Under the pieces are notes generated by a model. The model saw only the letters and a list, made by a program, of their open reading frames with translations, was not told where the DNA came from and did not search any database. Shown here piece after piece: positions 9,033 through 18,253 of a stretch of DNA of 43,468 nucleotides (position 1 is its first letter; each line of letters opens with the position of its first letter). This DNA is from DASZQY01 sp036511595 (GTDB lineage: Bacteria; Pseudomonadota; Alphaproteobacteria; Rhizobiales; Kaistiaceae), in NCBI GenBank assembly GCA_036511595.1, contig DATCBY010000037.1, positions 1 to 43,468 on the forward strand, written 5' to 3'. The position numbers were made by a program, and so were the translations under genes.

Positions 9033-10382
9033 ATGACGCAATACATGAAGCAAGGGGGCGGGTTAACGCGCCGCTCCGCGCTGCTTAGCGGCGCCGGTAT
9101 GCTCGGCGCATCGATGTTGCCGCCGCTCAGTCGGATGGCATTTGCCGCCGACTATCCGCCACTCGGCAACTTTCCCGACGGCGCTTCGGGATCGAGCGTC
9201 TTTGTCGGCATCGACGTTCCGTTGACCGGCACCTACGCCGACGCCGGAGCCGATGAGCAGAAGGGCATCGAACTCGCCATCGAGCATCTCAACAGCGGCG
9301 ATCCGCTGATCAAGAACATCTCCCCGAAAACCAGCAAAGGCGTCCTCGGCAAGCAGGTCACTTCGGGCGTCGCCGACGAACAGGCGAAGGCGGCGATCGC
9401 CGTGCAGAACGCGACCCAGTTCATCACCGACAACAAGGCGATGGTGGTTATCGGTTCGGTATCGAGTGCCACCGCCGTCGCGCTGAACCATCTCGCGCAG
9501 GACAAGAAGGTTCTCTACTTGCCGGGCATCTCGGGCTCCAACGACACCACCGGCAAGGACTGCACCCGTTATTCCTTCCGCGCCTGTCACTACGCCTACA
9601 GCGCCTCCGCGGCGATCGCGCCGGTGCTGCTGAGCGCGCTCGGCAAGGACCGCAAGGCGGCGTACCTGACGCCGGACTACACCTACGGCCACACGGTCTA
9701 TGACTCGATGACAAAGTTCACCGAGGCAGGCGGCTGGAAGACGGTGACCAACCAGCTGGCTCCGCTGGGCGCCCCCGATTACTCGGCGTTCCTCCTCAAC
9801 ATCGCCAACTCTGGCGCCGACGTTCTCGTCAATATCGGCTTCGGCAACGACGCGGTGAACTCGATCAAGCAGGCCAAGCAGTTCGGCCTCCTCGACAAGA
9901 TGACCCTCGTCATGCCGTACCTGTCGCCGTTCCTGGCCAAACAGGTCACTCCGGAGCTGATGCAGGGCGTCTACGGCACCACCGAGTTCTGGTGGACGTA
10001 CGGCGATAAGGATCCGATTGCCAAGCAGTTCGTCGACGCCTTCCAGAAAAAGAACGGCTACAATCCCGAATGGGGGGCCCATGCCGGGTATCTGCAGATC
10101 GCGTTGTGGGCAAATGCGGTGGAAACCGCGGGCACCTTCTATCCTCCGGAGGTCATCAAGGCCTATGAAAACGGTGAGCACATCAAGAACTCGACACTGG
10201 GCGATATCTGGTGGCGTGCCGCGGATCATCAGCTGGTCCGCCCGGTGTTCGTCGTGAAGGGCAAGAAGCAGGCTGACATGAAAGGCCCTGACGACTACTA
10301 CGACATCGTCGATGTCATTCCGGGCGAGGGGCTGATGCAGGCTCCTGACGCGTTCGGCTGCAAGCTGGGCGACCCGACCTGA
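9033..10382 (+). CDS. livK: LIV-type ABC transporter substrate-binding protein
   Basis: A 449-residue periplasmic binding protein of the LivK/Peripla_BP_6 fold. The N-terminus carries a twin-arginine signal (LTRRSALLSGAGMLGASM), so it is probably exported folded by Tat, which is less usual for this class. The mature part shows class signatures such as GIDVPLTGTYADAGADEQKG near the start and VVIGSVSSATAVALNHLAQD. TPDYTYGHTVYDSM lies at the hinge. It is the first gene of a transporter operon with livH 34 bp downstream, and a small GC hairpin (10387-10401) sits in that gap. The ligand cannot be told from sequence; the family binds amino acids, amides, aromatic acids and short-chain amides. Expression may respond to the 11-bp repeats upstream. 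Confidence 0.9.
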   Translation: MTQYMKQGGGLTRRSALLSGAGMLGASMLPPLSRMAFAADYPPLGNFPDGASGSSVFVGIDVPLTGTYADAGADEQKGIELAIEHLNSGDPLIKNISPKTSKGVLGKQVTSGVADEQAKAAIAVQNATQFITDNKAMVVIGSVSSATAVALNHLAQDKKVLYLPGISGSNDTTGKDCTRYSFRACHYAYSASAAIAPVLLSALGKDRKAAYLTPDYTYGHTVYDSMTKFTEAGGWKTVTNQLAPLGAPDYSAFLLNIANSGADVLVNIGFGNDAVNSIKQAKQFGLLDKMTLVMPYLSPFLAKQVTPELMQGVYGTTEFWWTYGDKDPIAKQFVDAFQKKNGYNPEWGAHAGYLQIALWANAVETAGTFYPPEVIKAYENGEHIKNSTLGDIWWRAADHQLVRPVFVVKGKKQADMKGPDDYYDIVDVIPGEGLMQAPDAFGCKLGDPT

Positions 10383-10386
10383 TGCA

Positions 10387-10401
10387 GGGTGCCGTGCGCC
10401 C
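10387..10401 (+). promoter_or_regulatory. small intercistronic hairpin livK-livH
   Basis: GGGTGC and GCGCCC pair (one G-U) around a CGT loop just after the livK stop. Such hairpins after a binding-protein gene commonly protect its mRNA end, so that more binding protein than permease is made. It is too short to be a terminator. Confidence 0.35.
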
Positions 10402-10416
10402 GGGAATGGAAACGTT

Positions 10417-11280
10417 GTGCTGAACTGGGGGAACTTCAGTTCGCAGTTGTTCAACGGCCTGGTCTCGGGAGCGCTGCTCGCGCTCATCAGCGCTGGGTTG
10501 ACGATCATCTACGGCACGCTCGGTGTTCTTAACCTGGCGCACGGCGCCCTTTTCATGCTCGGCGGCTACGCCGGCTTCGTCGCGTACCAGTCGACGGGAT
10601 CGTTCGTGGTCGCCGTCGTCGTCGGGGCGGTCTTCGTCGGCCTCGTCGGCGTCATCCTGGAGCGGGTATTGATCCGCTTCTTCTACGAACGGCCGGAGGA
10701 GGACCAGATCCTGGTCACCTTCGGCCTCGGCATTGTTCTCGTCGAGGTCGTGCGCGCCGTCTTCGGCAGCCTCACGCAGAATGTGCCGGCACCGGCATGG
10801 GCGGCAGGGGTCACCTCGCTCGGCTTCATGATCTACCCCACTTACCGGCTGCTAGTCTTCGGCATAGTCGCCGTAGCTCTGGCCGCGCTTTACCTGCTGC
10901 TTTACCGCACCCGTCTCGGCATGGTGGTGCGCGCCGGCATCGAGGATCCAACCATGGTCGACGCGCTCGGCATCAACATCCAGCGCACCTTCATGATCGT
11001 CTTCGGCATTGGCGCGATGGCGGCAGGCTTTGCCGGCATCGTCAACGCGCCGATCATATCGATCACGCCGAACGTCGGCGACGACATTCTGATCGAATGC
11101 TTCGTCGTCGTCATCGGTGGCGTCGGTTCATTTGCCGGCGCCATTGTTGGCGGAGTGGTCGCTGGCGAGATTCTCAGCCTCACCTCGATGTTCAACCCGA
11201 GCTATTCGGCCGTAATGCTTTTCGCGGTCATGGCTCTCGTCCTCGTGGCGCGGCCGCAGGGCCTGTTCGGCACGCGATGA
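10417..11280 (+). CDS. livH: LIV-type ABC transporter permease, LivH family
   Basis: A 287-residue inner-membrane permease with about eight hydrophobic segments. The LivH signatures are LISAGLTIIYGTLGVLNLAHG near residue 30 and VVIGGVGSFAGAIVGGVVAG near residue 230. The latter is the cytoplasmic EAA-type loop that docks on the ATPase. It starts at GTG 10417, with a weak ggaa site, 34 bp after livK. It pairs with the permease half of the next gene to form the channel of the LIV transporter. Confidence 0.92.
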   Translation: MLNWGNFSSQLFNGLVSGALLALISAGLTIIYGTLGVLNLAHGALFMLGGYAGFVAYQSTGSFVVAVVVGAVFVGLVGVILERVLIRFFYERPEEDQILVTFGLGIVLVEVVRAVFGSLTQNVPAPAWAAGVTSLGFMIYPTYRLLVFGIVAVALAALYLLLYRTRLGMVVRAGIEDPTMVDALGINIQRTFMIVFGIGAMAAGFAGIVNAPIISITPNVGDDILIECFVVVIGGVGSFAGAIVGGVVAGEILSLTSMFNPSYSAVMLFAVMALVLVARPQGLFGTR

Positions 11281-11293
11281 CGGAGCGCGCCTG

Positions 11294-13102
11294 ATGGTCG
11301 GACGCTCGTTGCCCGGCTGGCTGGTCGCCGCGATATTGGCCGCTGTTCTTGTCGTCGCGCCCTTCGTACTGCCGACGATCGGCGCCAACGCAGACATGCT
11401 AAGCCGCATCCTCATCTGGGGCATCTTTGGCCTCGGCTTCGACCTTATCTTTGGCTACACGGGGCTGCTTTCGTTCGGCCAATCCGCCTTCTACGGCTCC
11501 GGCGGATTTCTCGCGGCCTACCTGCTTGTTTCCGGAAAGATCGGCGACGTGTTCCTGGGGCTCGCCGTAGGCACTGTGGGCGGGGCGTTGGTCGGGCTCG
11601 TCATCGGCGCCCTCGCGCTGCGCCGCACGGGCATTTATCTGGCGATGATCACAGTCGCCTTTGGTGAGATGTTCTTCTTCTTGGAGAACTCGCCGCTCTC
11701 CGCGTGGACCGGCGGAGAGAACGGTCTGCCCAACGTCCCGAAACCGGCCATCCACCTCGGCCCCATCGACTTCGCTTTCAACACCGACTGGCGCATGTAC
11801 GGGTTCATTGCGGCGATCTACTTTCTTGGCTTCATTCTCGCGCGTCGCATCGTCAATTCGCCTTTCGGCCATATCCTGACGGCGATACGCGACAACGCTC
11901 CCCGCGCCCGCGCCGTCGGCCACGCGGTGCAACGCTACAAGCTCGCCGTCTTTGTCATTGCAGCCGCCTACGCCGGACTCGCGGGCGGCCTGGAAGGCGT
12001 GTTGCAGGGTTACATGGCCCCCGACGCCTTCACTTTTGACACCTCCGGCCAGCTCGTCATGCAGACGATCATCGGCGGACCGGCCACGCTATTCGGTCCG
12101 CTCATCGGCGCCGCGGTCTGGCTGTACCTGCGCAGCATTCTGCAAGTCGTCGGCTTCGGTCCGGCGTGGAAGCTCGTCCTCGGGCTCGTCTTTGTGGTGC
12201 TGATTGTCTTCCTGCGCCACGGAATAGTCGGCGGCATTCTGCAGTTTGCCGGACGCCGCACGACGCCGGAGGCGATCCCCACGTCGTCCGGGGCGCAAGG
12301 CCTGCATCTCGTCGAGCGCGTGGCGGAGCGACCGGCGACGCGCGGCGATGTGGTGCTTGAGGCCCGCGGCGTTGGCAAGCGCTACGGCGGTATCATCGCC
12401 AACTCCGATATTTCTTTCGCCGTGGCGGAAGGCGAAATCCGCGGCATCATAGGCCCGAACGGCGCCGGCAAGAGCACGTTCTTCAAGATGCTGACCGGCG
12501 AGATTCTCCCGACCGCTGGCCGCATTTTTCTGTTCGGTAAGGATATCACCGGCAACGACGTGACCGCCATCAGCCAACAGGGCCTGTCCAAGAGCTACCA
12601 GATCAATCAGCTCTTCCAGAAGCTGACCGTCCGGCAAAACCTGAATATTTCTGCGCTGTCGCGAACACGCGGCAAGTTTCGCCTCGATCTCATCCGCCAT
12701 GTCGACGAGGTACCAGAACTGAACGCCGACGTTGCCGAAACGCTACGGCTGCTGAGCTTGACCGAGCGCGCGGATGCGCCGGTTTCGGAATTGGCCTACG
12801 GCGAAAAGCGCCGCCTCGAGATCGGCCTCGCGCTGGGCACCGGCCCGCGCATTCTGCTCCTCGACGAGCCACTGGCGGGCATGAGCCCGCAGGAGCGCGC
12901 CGATACAGTCAAGCTGCTGAAGCAGATTGCCCGCGGCCGCACTCTCGTGATCGTCGAGCACGATATGGACGCGCTCTTCGGCATGGCTGATCGCATCACC
13001 GTATTCAACGAGGGCCACATTCTTGCCGAAGGGACGCCGGCCGAGATTCAGGCAAACCCCGGCGTGCAGGAAGCCTATCTTGGCGGGGTGCACGCGGCAT
13101 GA
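11294..13102 (+). CDS. livMG: LIV-type ABC transporter permease-ATPase fusion (LivM-LivG)
   Basis: A 602-residue fusion. Residues 1-330 form the LivM permease (GFDLIFGYTGLLSFGQSAFYG; RDNAPRARAVGHAVQRYK coupling region). A linker of about 25 residues leads to a LivG ATPase at about residues 353-602. The Walker A is GPNGAGKST at residue 387, the signature region is ELAYGEKRRLEIGLALG, and the Walker B is ILLLDEPLAGM. Fused LivM-LivG proteins are known in alphaproteobacteria; the fusion fixes one permease and one ATPase per chain. ATG 11294 follows ggag at 11282-11285. The stop overlaps the livF start by 4 bp (ATGA), indicating translational coupling. Confidence 0.93.
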   Translation: MVGRSLPGWLVAAILAAVLVVAPFVLPTIGANADMLSRILIWGIFGLGFDLIFGYTGLLSFGQSAFYGSGGFLAAYLLVSGKIGDVFLGLAVGTVGGALVGLVIGALALRRTGIYLAMITVAFGEMFFFLENSPLSAWTGGENGLPNVPKPAIHLGPIDFAFNTDWRMYGFIAAIYFLGFILARRIVNSPFGHILTAIRDNAPRARAVGHAVQRYKLAVFVIAAAYAGLAGGLEGVLQGYMAPDAFTFDTSGQLVMQTIIGGPATLFGPLIGAAVWLYLRSILQVVGFGPAWKLVLGLVFVVLIVFLRHGIVGGILQFAGRRTTPEAIPTSSGAQGLHLVERVAERPATRGDVVLEARGVGKRYGGIIANSDISFAVAEGEIRGIIGPNGAGKSTFFKMLTGEILPTAGRIFLFGKDITGNDVTAISQQGLSKSYQINQLFQKLTVRQNLNISALSRTRGKFRLDLIRHVDEVPELNADVAETLRLLSLTERADAPVSELAYGEKRRLEIGLALGTGPRILLLDEPLAGMSPQERADTVKLLKQIARGRTLVIVEHDMDALFGMADRITVFNEGHILAEGTPAEIQANPGVQEAYLGGVHAA

Positions 13103-13797
13103 GTTACTTCGAGGCCGAGCGCATCAACAGTTACTACGGCGACTCGCACATCCTGTTTGATGTGTCGCTGCGCGTCGAGCGTCACGAGGTGGTCGCCTTG
13201 CTGGGGCGCAACGGCGCCGGCAAGAGCACGACCCTGAAGACATTGATGGGCATCGTCAGGGCGAAGTCCGGCACCATCCGCATCGACGGCACGTCGCTGG
13301 AAGGGCAACCGCCCCATTTCATCGCGCGCCAGGGCGTCCAGCTTGTTCCCGAGGAGCGTCGCATCTTCGGCGCGCTCACCGTCGAGGAAAACCTGGTGCT
13401 CGCCGCATTGAGCGCGCCGGAGGCGTGGCCGCTCGATCGCATCTACGCCATGTTACCGCGTCTGCACGAACGCAGGGGCAGTCTTGGCCGCGAACTCTCC
13501 GGCGGCGAGCAGCAGATGCTGGCAATTGCGCGCGCACTCGTCCGCGAGCCGAAGATCATCCTTCTCGACGAACCCTTCGAGGGTCTGGCGCCTATCGTCG
13601 TGCGCGACCTGCTGGCTATTTGCGAACGTCTGGCCGCGGAAGGGCAGACGATCGTCATCGTCGAGCAGAACCTCGCCGCGGCTCTGACACTGGCCCATCG
13701 CGCCTACGTTCTGAACAACGGCCACATCGTATTCGAGGGCAGCACGGCCGACCTGAAGCAGGCACCGGAAATCACCAGCCGCTATCTCGGCATTTGA
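13099..13797 (+). CDS. livF: LIV-type ABC transporter ATPase, LivF
   Basis: A 232-residue ATPase of the LivF type: Walker A GRNGAGKST, signature LSGGEQQMLAIARAL, Walker B IILLDEPFEGLAP and a switch histidine region replaced by VIVEQN, as normal in LivF. It is the second ATPase of the transporter, pairing with the C-terminal half of the fused gene upstream, whose stop it overlaps. Its stop is only 3 bp from the convergent kinase gene at 13801, so the two operons meet tail to tail with no room for a separate terminator. Confidence 0.93.
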   Translation: MSYFEAERINSYYGDSHILFDVSLRVERHEVVALLGRNGAGKSTTLKTLMGIVRAKSGTIRIDGTSLEGQPPHFIARQGVQLVPEERRIFGALTVEENLVLAALSAPEAWPLDRIYAMLPRLHERRGSLGRELSGGEQQMLAIARALVREPKIILLDEPFEGLAPIVVRDLLAICERLAAEGQTIVIVEQNLAAALTLAHRAYVLNNGHIVFEGSTADLKQAPEITSRYLGI

Positions 13798-13800
13798 GCG

Positions 13801-16533
13801 CTATTCGGCCGCGGCGCGCTGGGCGTTCGGCCCCGCCGGCGCGAAACGTATCTTGAATATCGCGCCATCGCCGACGTTGTCCTCGACCCATATTCGTCCC
13901 CCGTGCTGCGCCACGATGCGGCGACTAATAGCAAGACCGAGGCCGACGCCGCCGGGCTTGTCGGTCAGCGGATCGCCGGACTGGCGGAATCGTTCGAAGA
14001 TAATCTCACGATCAGCGGGTGGCACGCCGGGCCCGTTGTCCGCCACGAACAGCTCGACAGCGTCCGCATCGCGGGACAGACCCAAGGTTACCTTGCCGTG
14101 GCCGGGGGCTGAGAATTTCGCAGCGTTGGCGAGCAGATTGACGACTACCTGCACCAGCCGGTCGCGATCGCCCAGGATCCACGCCGCCTCATCACCGAGA
14201 TCGAGCGCCAGCTCTATCCGATTGGCGGCAAACACCTGACGCATGGAGGTCGCGCAATGCGCGGCAATCGGCGCGAGGTCGAGGACCGCCATCGCCACAC
14301 CCGAATCCGTGGCCTCCACCTTGGAAAGGTCGAGCAGCTGATTGATCAGCCGCGTCAAGCGCTCTGTCTCGGTAACGACCACGCGAAGAAAATCCTGCCG
14401 TTCGGCGATCGGCAGTTCCGGATGGTCGCGGAGTATCTCGGAAAAGGTGCGGATGGAGGTGAGGGGAGTGCGCAGCTCGTGATTCACCGTGGCGACGAAG
14501 TCGTCCTTCAGGCGATCGAGCACCTGCAGGCGTGCATTCGCCTCGCGCAAACTTGCGGTCGCGTCCTCAAGCTCGCGCGATTTGTCCTCCAGCCGCCGGT
14601 TGGCCTCGATCAGCCGCGAGGTTTCGTCGAGTATGCTCATGACCTCGTCAACGCCGAGCGGTTCCTCATCGACCACGGCGCTGACCATGACGCGTGCGGA
14701 CGCCGCGCCAACGACGCCGGCCAGCAGGCGTTCTCCGAAAAGCACCATCTCGGCGTCGGCGTGCAGCGCGGTCGCCGCGTCGACGCCGCGCGTTCGCGCC
14801 CATCCAGCGAAGGCTGCATTGGCGCGGTCGCGGCCGAGAAAACGCGCCGCCAGCGAAACCAGGTCGGGCAGGTAGGCTGTGCGACGCCAGATTTGTGCCG
14901 CGTCGTCGAACCGGAAAGCATCGACGAACAGCGCCGCCTGCGCGCGCTCGATGGCACTCTGGCGAGTCAGCAACGAAACGCCAAGGAACGCGCCGATGTT
15001 TACCAACATCGTCCAGAAGACACTGTGCGTAACCGGGTTGAGACCGGTAAGACCAAACAGCGCGTACGGTTTCAGCAGTGCGACGCCCAACGGACCGTCG
15101 GTGACGAAGGCGCCTGGCAGGGACCCCGACTGGGCTAACGACGGCAGGAACTGGGTATAGAGCCAGACGAGGAAGCCCAACGAAATACCGGCGACAGCGC
15201 CCGATTTCGTCGCCCCGCGCCAGAACAGCCCGCCGACGATCGCCGGCGCGAACTGGGCGATCGCCACGAATGACATCAGCCCGATCGACACCAGCGCGTA
15301 ACGCTGGCTGTCCCAGCGCATGAAGATGTAGCCAAGCGCCATCAGCCCGGCCATCGCCGCGCGTCGTATCCAGAGCAGCAGCCGCGTCAGGTCCGGCCGC
15401 TGCGCCAGATCCAGCGAACGCCAGCGTAACAGCGCCGGCATGACCACGTCGTTGCACACCATCAGGCTGAGAGCCGTCGCTTCGACGACGACCATGCTTG
15501 CGGATGCTGACAGGCCGCCGAGGAATGCCACCAGCGCCAGAACCGGCTGCCCGGCGGCAAGCGGCACGGTCAGCACGAGGCTGTCCGGATCGGCGCCCAG
15601 CGGCACGATCAGGCGGCCGGCAATCGCGATCGGCAGGACGAACAGGTTGATCGCCAGCAGGTAAAGCGGAAAGAGCCACAGCGCCCGGTCGAGGTGCCGC
15701 TCGTCGACGTTCTCGACGACCATCACCTGGAACTGCCGCGGCAGGCAGAAGATCGCCGCAGCCGCCAGCAGGCTCATCACCATCCAATCGATGCCACGCG
15801 AAAGTCCGACATGCTCGTAAAGAGACTGCACCGCTTCCGACGCCCGCCCCTGCGCAAACAGGTCGCCGAAACCATGAAAAATGCCGTAGCCGACGAACAG
15901 CCCGACCGCCGTCAGCGCCACCAGTTTCAGGATCGATTCCAGCGCCACCGCCACCACCATGCCCGGATGGTGCTCGTCGGGATGAAGGCTGCGGCTGCCG
16001 AAGAGCATGGCGAAGATCGTCAGCACTATCGCGGCCCAAAGGGCACCGTCCGCAAGCACCGGCGTGGCGGCGGGATCGGCAACCGGTTGACCAGCGGTGA
16101 GAACATCGAGGCCGCTGGAGATCGATTTCAGCTGCAGCGCGATGTACGGCACCATGCCGACCACGGCGATGACGGTGACGAGGGCGGCGACCCCGGTGCT
16201 CTTGCCGAAACGCGCCCCGATCAGGTCGGCGATGGAGGTGATGCGGTTCGCCCGGCTGACACGCAAGATCTTGCGGATGAGGACCGAACCGAGGCAGAGC
16301 GCCAGCGTCGGGCCAAGGTAGATCGGCAGAAAATCGATGCCGGCCTGCGATGCGCGACCGATGCCGCCATTGAAAGTCCATGAGCTGCAATAGACGGCGA
16401 GCGACAGCGTGTAGACGAGGCTCGAGCGGGTGAGCCGCGTTGCGCGCGCCGACCCATGCTCGACGGCATAGGCGACCGCGAACAGCAGCAAGAGGTACGC
16501 CAGCGCCGCAGCGACGACGACCGGCGTGCTCAT
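13801..16533 (-). CDS. sodium:solute symporter-type sensor histidine kinase (CbrA/STAC-like)
   Basis: A 910-residue membrane sensor. Residues 1-500 form a 12-13-helix sodium:solute symporter domain (SSWTFNGGIGRASQAG, PRQFQVMVVENVDERHL). A cytoplasmic stretch of about 60-70 residues follows (LAARFLGRDRANAAFAGWAR, ERLLAGVVGAASARVMVSAV) that looks like a STAC linker, then a coiled coil. The HisKA has phospho-His685 in NHELRTPLTS. The ATPase shows the N box LLANAAKFS, G1 VADNGPGVP and F/G2 IFERFRQ...GVGLGLAIS. This is the CbrA architecture, in which a transport-like domain senses substrate and drives the kinase. It overlaps the upstream small membrane gene by 4 bp and is the third gene of an operon with a CheY-like regulator. 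It is convergent with livF, and regulation of that LIV operon is a reasonable guess. Confidence 0.93.
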   Translation of the reverse strand: MSTPVVVAAALAYLLLLFAVAYAVEHGSARATRLTRSSLVYTLSLAVYCSSWTFNGGIGRASQAGIDFLPIYLGPTLALCLGSVLIRKILRVSRANRITSIADLIGARFGKSTGVAALVTVIAVVGMVPYIALQLKSISSGLDVLTAGQPVADPAATPVLADGALWAAIVLTIFAMLFGSRSLHPDEHHPGMVVAVALESILKLVALTAVGLFVGYGIFHGFGDLFAQGRASEAVQSLYEHVGLSRGIDWMVMSLLAAAAIFCLPRQFQVMVVENVDERHLDRALWLFPLYLLAINLFVLPIAIAGRLIVPLGADPDSLVLTVPLAAGQPVLALVAFLGGLSASASMVVVEATALSLMVCNDVVMPALLRWRSLDLAQRPDLTRLLLWIRRAAMAGLMALGYIFMRWDSQRYALVSIGLMSFVAIAQFAPAIVGGLFWRGATKSGAVAGISLGFLVWLYTQFLPSLAQSGSLPGAFVTDGPLGVALLKPYALFGLTGLNPVTHSVFWTMLVNIGAFLGVSLLTRQSAIERAQAALFVDAFRFDDAAQIWRRTAYLPDLVSLAARFLGRDRANAAFAGWARTRGVDAATALHADAEMVLFGERLLAGVVGAASARVMVSAVVDEEPLGVDEVMSILDETSRLIEANRRLEDKSRELEDATASLREANARLQVLDRLKDDFVATVNHELRTPLTSIRTFSEILRDHPELPIAERQDFLRVVVTETERLTRLINQLLDLSKVEATDSGVAMAVLDLAPIAAHCATSMRQVFAANRIELALDLGDEAAWILGDRDRLVQVVVNLLANAAKFSAPGHGKVTLGLSRDADAVELFVADNGPGVPPADREIIFERFRQSGDPLTDKPGGVGLGLAISRRIVAQHGGRIWVEDNVGDGAIFKIRFAPAGPNAQRAAAE

Positions 16534-16760
16534 TGCGGCGAGTCTCCTCCGTCACCGCGCGACACTTCGCGCCCCCGTTCGAGCACCGCGGCAAGACCGC
16601 CGATGATCAGCCCCCAGGCACAGAACACGTAGACGTAGAGGGCGGGCCAGCCGAAGATTACACCGCCGCTGAAGAGGTCGAGCACCGGCGGGTTGAGAAG
16701 CACCACGCCTGCGGCGAAGAGGCCGATCAGGCGGTCGCGTCGCTTGCTCGACTGCTGCAT
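16530..16760 (-). CDS. small two-helix membrane protein of the sensor operon
   Basis: A 76-residue protein with two hydrophobic helices: about residues 11-30 (LIGLFAAGVVLLNPPVLDLF) and 37-60 (GWPALYVYVFCAWGLIIGGL). It has a charged C-terminal tail. It lies between the CheY-like regulator and the symporter-kinase and overlaps the latter's start (ATGA at 16530-16533), so the two are probably co-translated. The layout resembles the small DUF485/DUF4212-type subunits next to solute symporters, but I cannot assign it to either. A partner of the sensor's transport domain is the likely role. Confidence 0.75.
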   Translation of the reverse strand: MQQSSKRRDRLIGLFAAGVVLLNPPVLDLFSGGVIFGWPALYVYVFCAWGLIIGGLAAVLERGREVSRGDGGDSPQ

Positions 16761-16774
16761 CCCGGAACGCCCCG

Positions 16775-17173
16775 TCAGAGTTTGATGGCGCCGGCACGAG
16801 ACGCGCGCGGTTGCGCCAGCATGGAGGCAACGCAGCCGACCACGTCGCGGGTTGCGAACGGTTTGGTCAGATAAGCATCGACGCCGAGTTCCAGGCCGGC
16901 CTGCTTGTCGGCCTCCCGCCCCTTGGCGGTCAGCATGACGATCCGCAGGCGGCCATAGTGCGGGTCAGCCCGCAGCACCCGGCAGACGTCGTAGCCGTTT
17001 CGCTTCGGCATCATCACGTCGAGAAGGACGAGTTCAGGCGGCGCCTCGGCGATCGCAGCCAGCGCCGCGTCGCCGTCCGCGACGGTGCGCACCTCGTGCC
17101 CTTCTTCCTGCATCAGGAAGGCAAGCGCCCGAAGGATATTCGGGTCGTCGTCCGCGATCAGGATCGAGGCCAT
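16775..17173 (-). CDS. CheY-like single-domain response regulator
   Basis: A 132-residue receiver domain only. It has the acidic pair IADDDPN at the N-terminus, the phospho-acceptor aspartate in LVLLDVMMPKRNG, a switch threonine in IVMLTAKGRE and the conserved lysine in YLTKPFA. With no output domain, it must pass phosphate on or act by contact. It heads an operon with the small membrane protein (14 bp downstream) and the symporter-kinase, and is divergent from the Hpt-bearing regulator at 17258. The presence of an Hpt domain next door suggests a four-step relay. Confidence 0.92.
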   Translation of the reverse strand: MASILIADDDPNILRALAFLMQEEGHEVRTVADGDAALAAIAEAPPELVLLDVMMPKRNGYDVCRVLRADPHYGRLRIVMLTAKGREADKQAGLELGVDAYLTKPFATRDVVGCVASMLAQPRASRAGAIKL

Positions 17174-17257
17174 GACCGGTTTCTCCCCAGCAATTGCCGC
17201 CGTTTACCGGCGATCCGCTGCTTGTCTAATTGGCAATAGCCTAGCACAATCCCCGGT

Positions 17258-18253
17258 ATGCGGGTCCTGATTGTCGACGACGACAAGGAAGTGGCGCACC
17301 TGCTGGCGCGGGATCTCGGCGCGCACGGCTATACCGTCGATACGGTTGGCCGCGCCCAGCACGCTCTCGCGGCGGCGAGCGGCACCGATTACGCCCTTAT
17401 GGTGGTCGACCTCGGCCTGCCCGATGGCGATGGCCTTGATTTTGTCCGTCAGATTCGGCAGCGCGGCAGCCACACACCGATCCTGGTGGTCACAGCCCGT
17501 CGTCGCGTCGAGGATCGCGTCGTCGGTCTCGCGACCGGTGCCGACGACTATCTGGTGAAGCCGTTCGCCTTGCCGGAGCTGCGGGCGCGGGTCAGCGCGC
17601 TACTCCGCCGCCCGGCCCACATGAGTCGTGCGGTGATCGCCGTTGCCGACATAGTAGTCGACCGTGACGCGCTTGATGCGTCGGTGGCGGGCGTCAGCCT
17701 GGACCTGACGCGCAAGCAGTTCCTTCTCCTGGAGGTTCTCGTGCGGCGCAGGCACCAGCTCACGCCGAAGCGTATGATCGAGGAGGCTCTCTACGGCTAC
17801 GACGACGCCGTCTCCCCGAACGCCATTGAGGCTCAGATATACAAGCTGCGCGTATCTCTGCGCACCGCCGGCGCTCACGCGACGATCGAGACACGCCGCG
17901 GCATTGGCTACCGCTTGGTCGAGACGAAGGCGACGCCGGCGTGGGGTTCCGATCTCGCGGCGGCCTTCCTGGCGCGCCTAGCCGATGACCGCCGGGAGCT
18001 GGTAACGCTGGCGGCTCGCGCAAGCACCGACGGCGACGCTCCGCTACCCAGACTAGCCGAACTCGCCCACCGGTTGGCGGGCGCCGCGGGTACGTTCGGA
18101 TTTCAGAGCATCGGCGCCGCGGCCGCCTCACTGGAAAAGGCCGCCGAGACTCCCGGGCGCCTGACCAGCACGCAAAGGAAAACGGCCGTCGCTTTGTCGG
18201 TTTCAAAGGCCCGCCGGCTCGTCGCGCTGATTGATCCTGTGCTCAAACGCTAA
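17258..18253 (+). CDS. OmpR-family response regulator with C-terminal Hpt domain
   Basis: A 331-residue protein of three parts. The receiver (about 1-118) has phospho-Asp in LMVVDLGLPDGDG and Lys in DDYLVKPFALPE. The winged-helix DNA-binding domain (about 128-222) contains LDLTRKQFLLLEVLVRR and ETRRGIGYRLV. A helical C-terminus (about 230-331) carries LAHRLAGAAGTFGF, a good match to the Hpt motif, with phospho-His271. Most OmpR regulators stop after the winged helix near residue 225. The added Hpt would let the same protein accept phosphate from, or return it to, a separate receiver such as the one at 16775. The start at ATG 17258 lacks a strong Shine-Dalgarno. The last codon overlaps the end of the convergent dehalogenase gene. 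It is a candidate binder of the repeats at 8811-8853. Confidence 0.9.
   Translation: MRVLIVDDDKEVAHLLARDLGAHGYTVDTVGRAQHALAAASGTDYALMVVDLGLPDGDGLDFVRQIRQRGSHTPILVVTARRRVEDRVVGLATGADDYLVKPFALPELRARVSALLRRPAHMSRAVIAVADIVVDRDALDASVAGVSLDLTRKQFLLLEVLVRRRHQLTPKRMIEEALYGYDDAVSPNAIEAQIYKLRVSLRTAGAHATIETRRGIGYRLVETKATPAWGSDLAAAFLARLADDRRELVTLAARASTDGDAPLPRLAELAHRLAGAAGTFGFQSIGAAAASLEKAAETPGRLTSTQRKTAVALSVSKARRLVALIDPVLKR

Noticed and set aside
9063..10508. 481-codon minus-strand frame opposite livK
   Set aside because: Shadow of a clear livK gene; Arg/Val/Asp-biased and without family signatures.
14666..16594. 642-codon alternative minus-strand frame within the symporter-kinase gene
   Set aside because: Arginine-rich out-of-frame translation of a gene with full domain signatures in the other frame.
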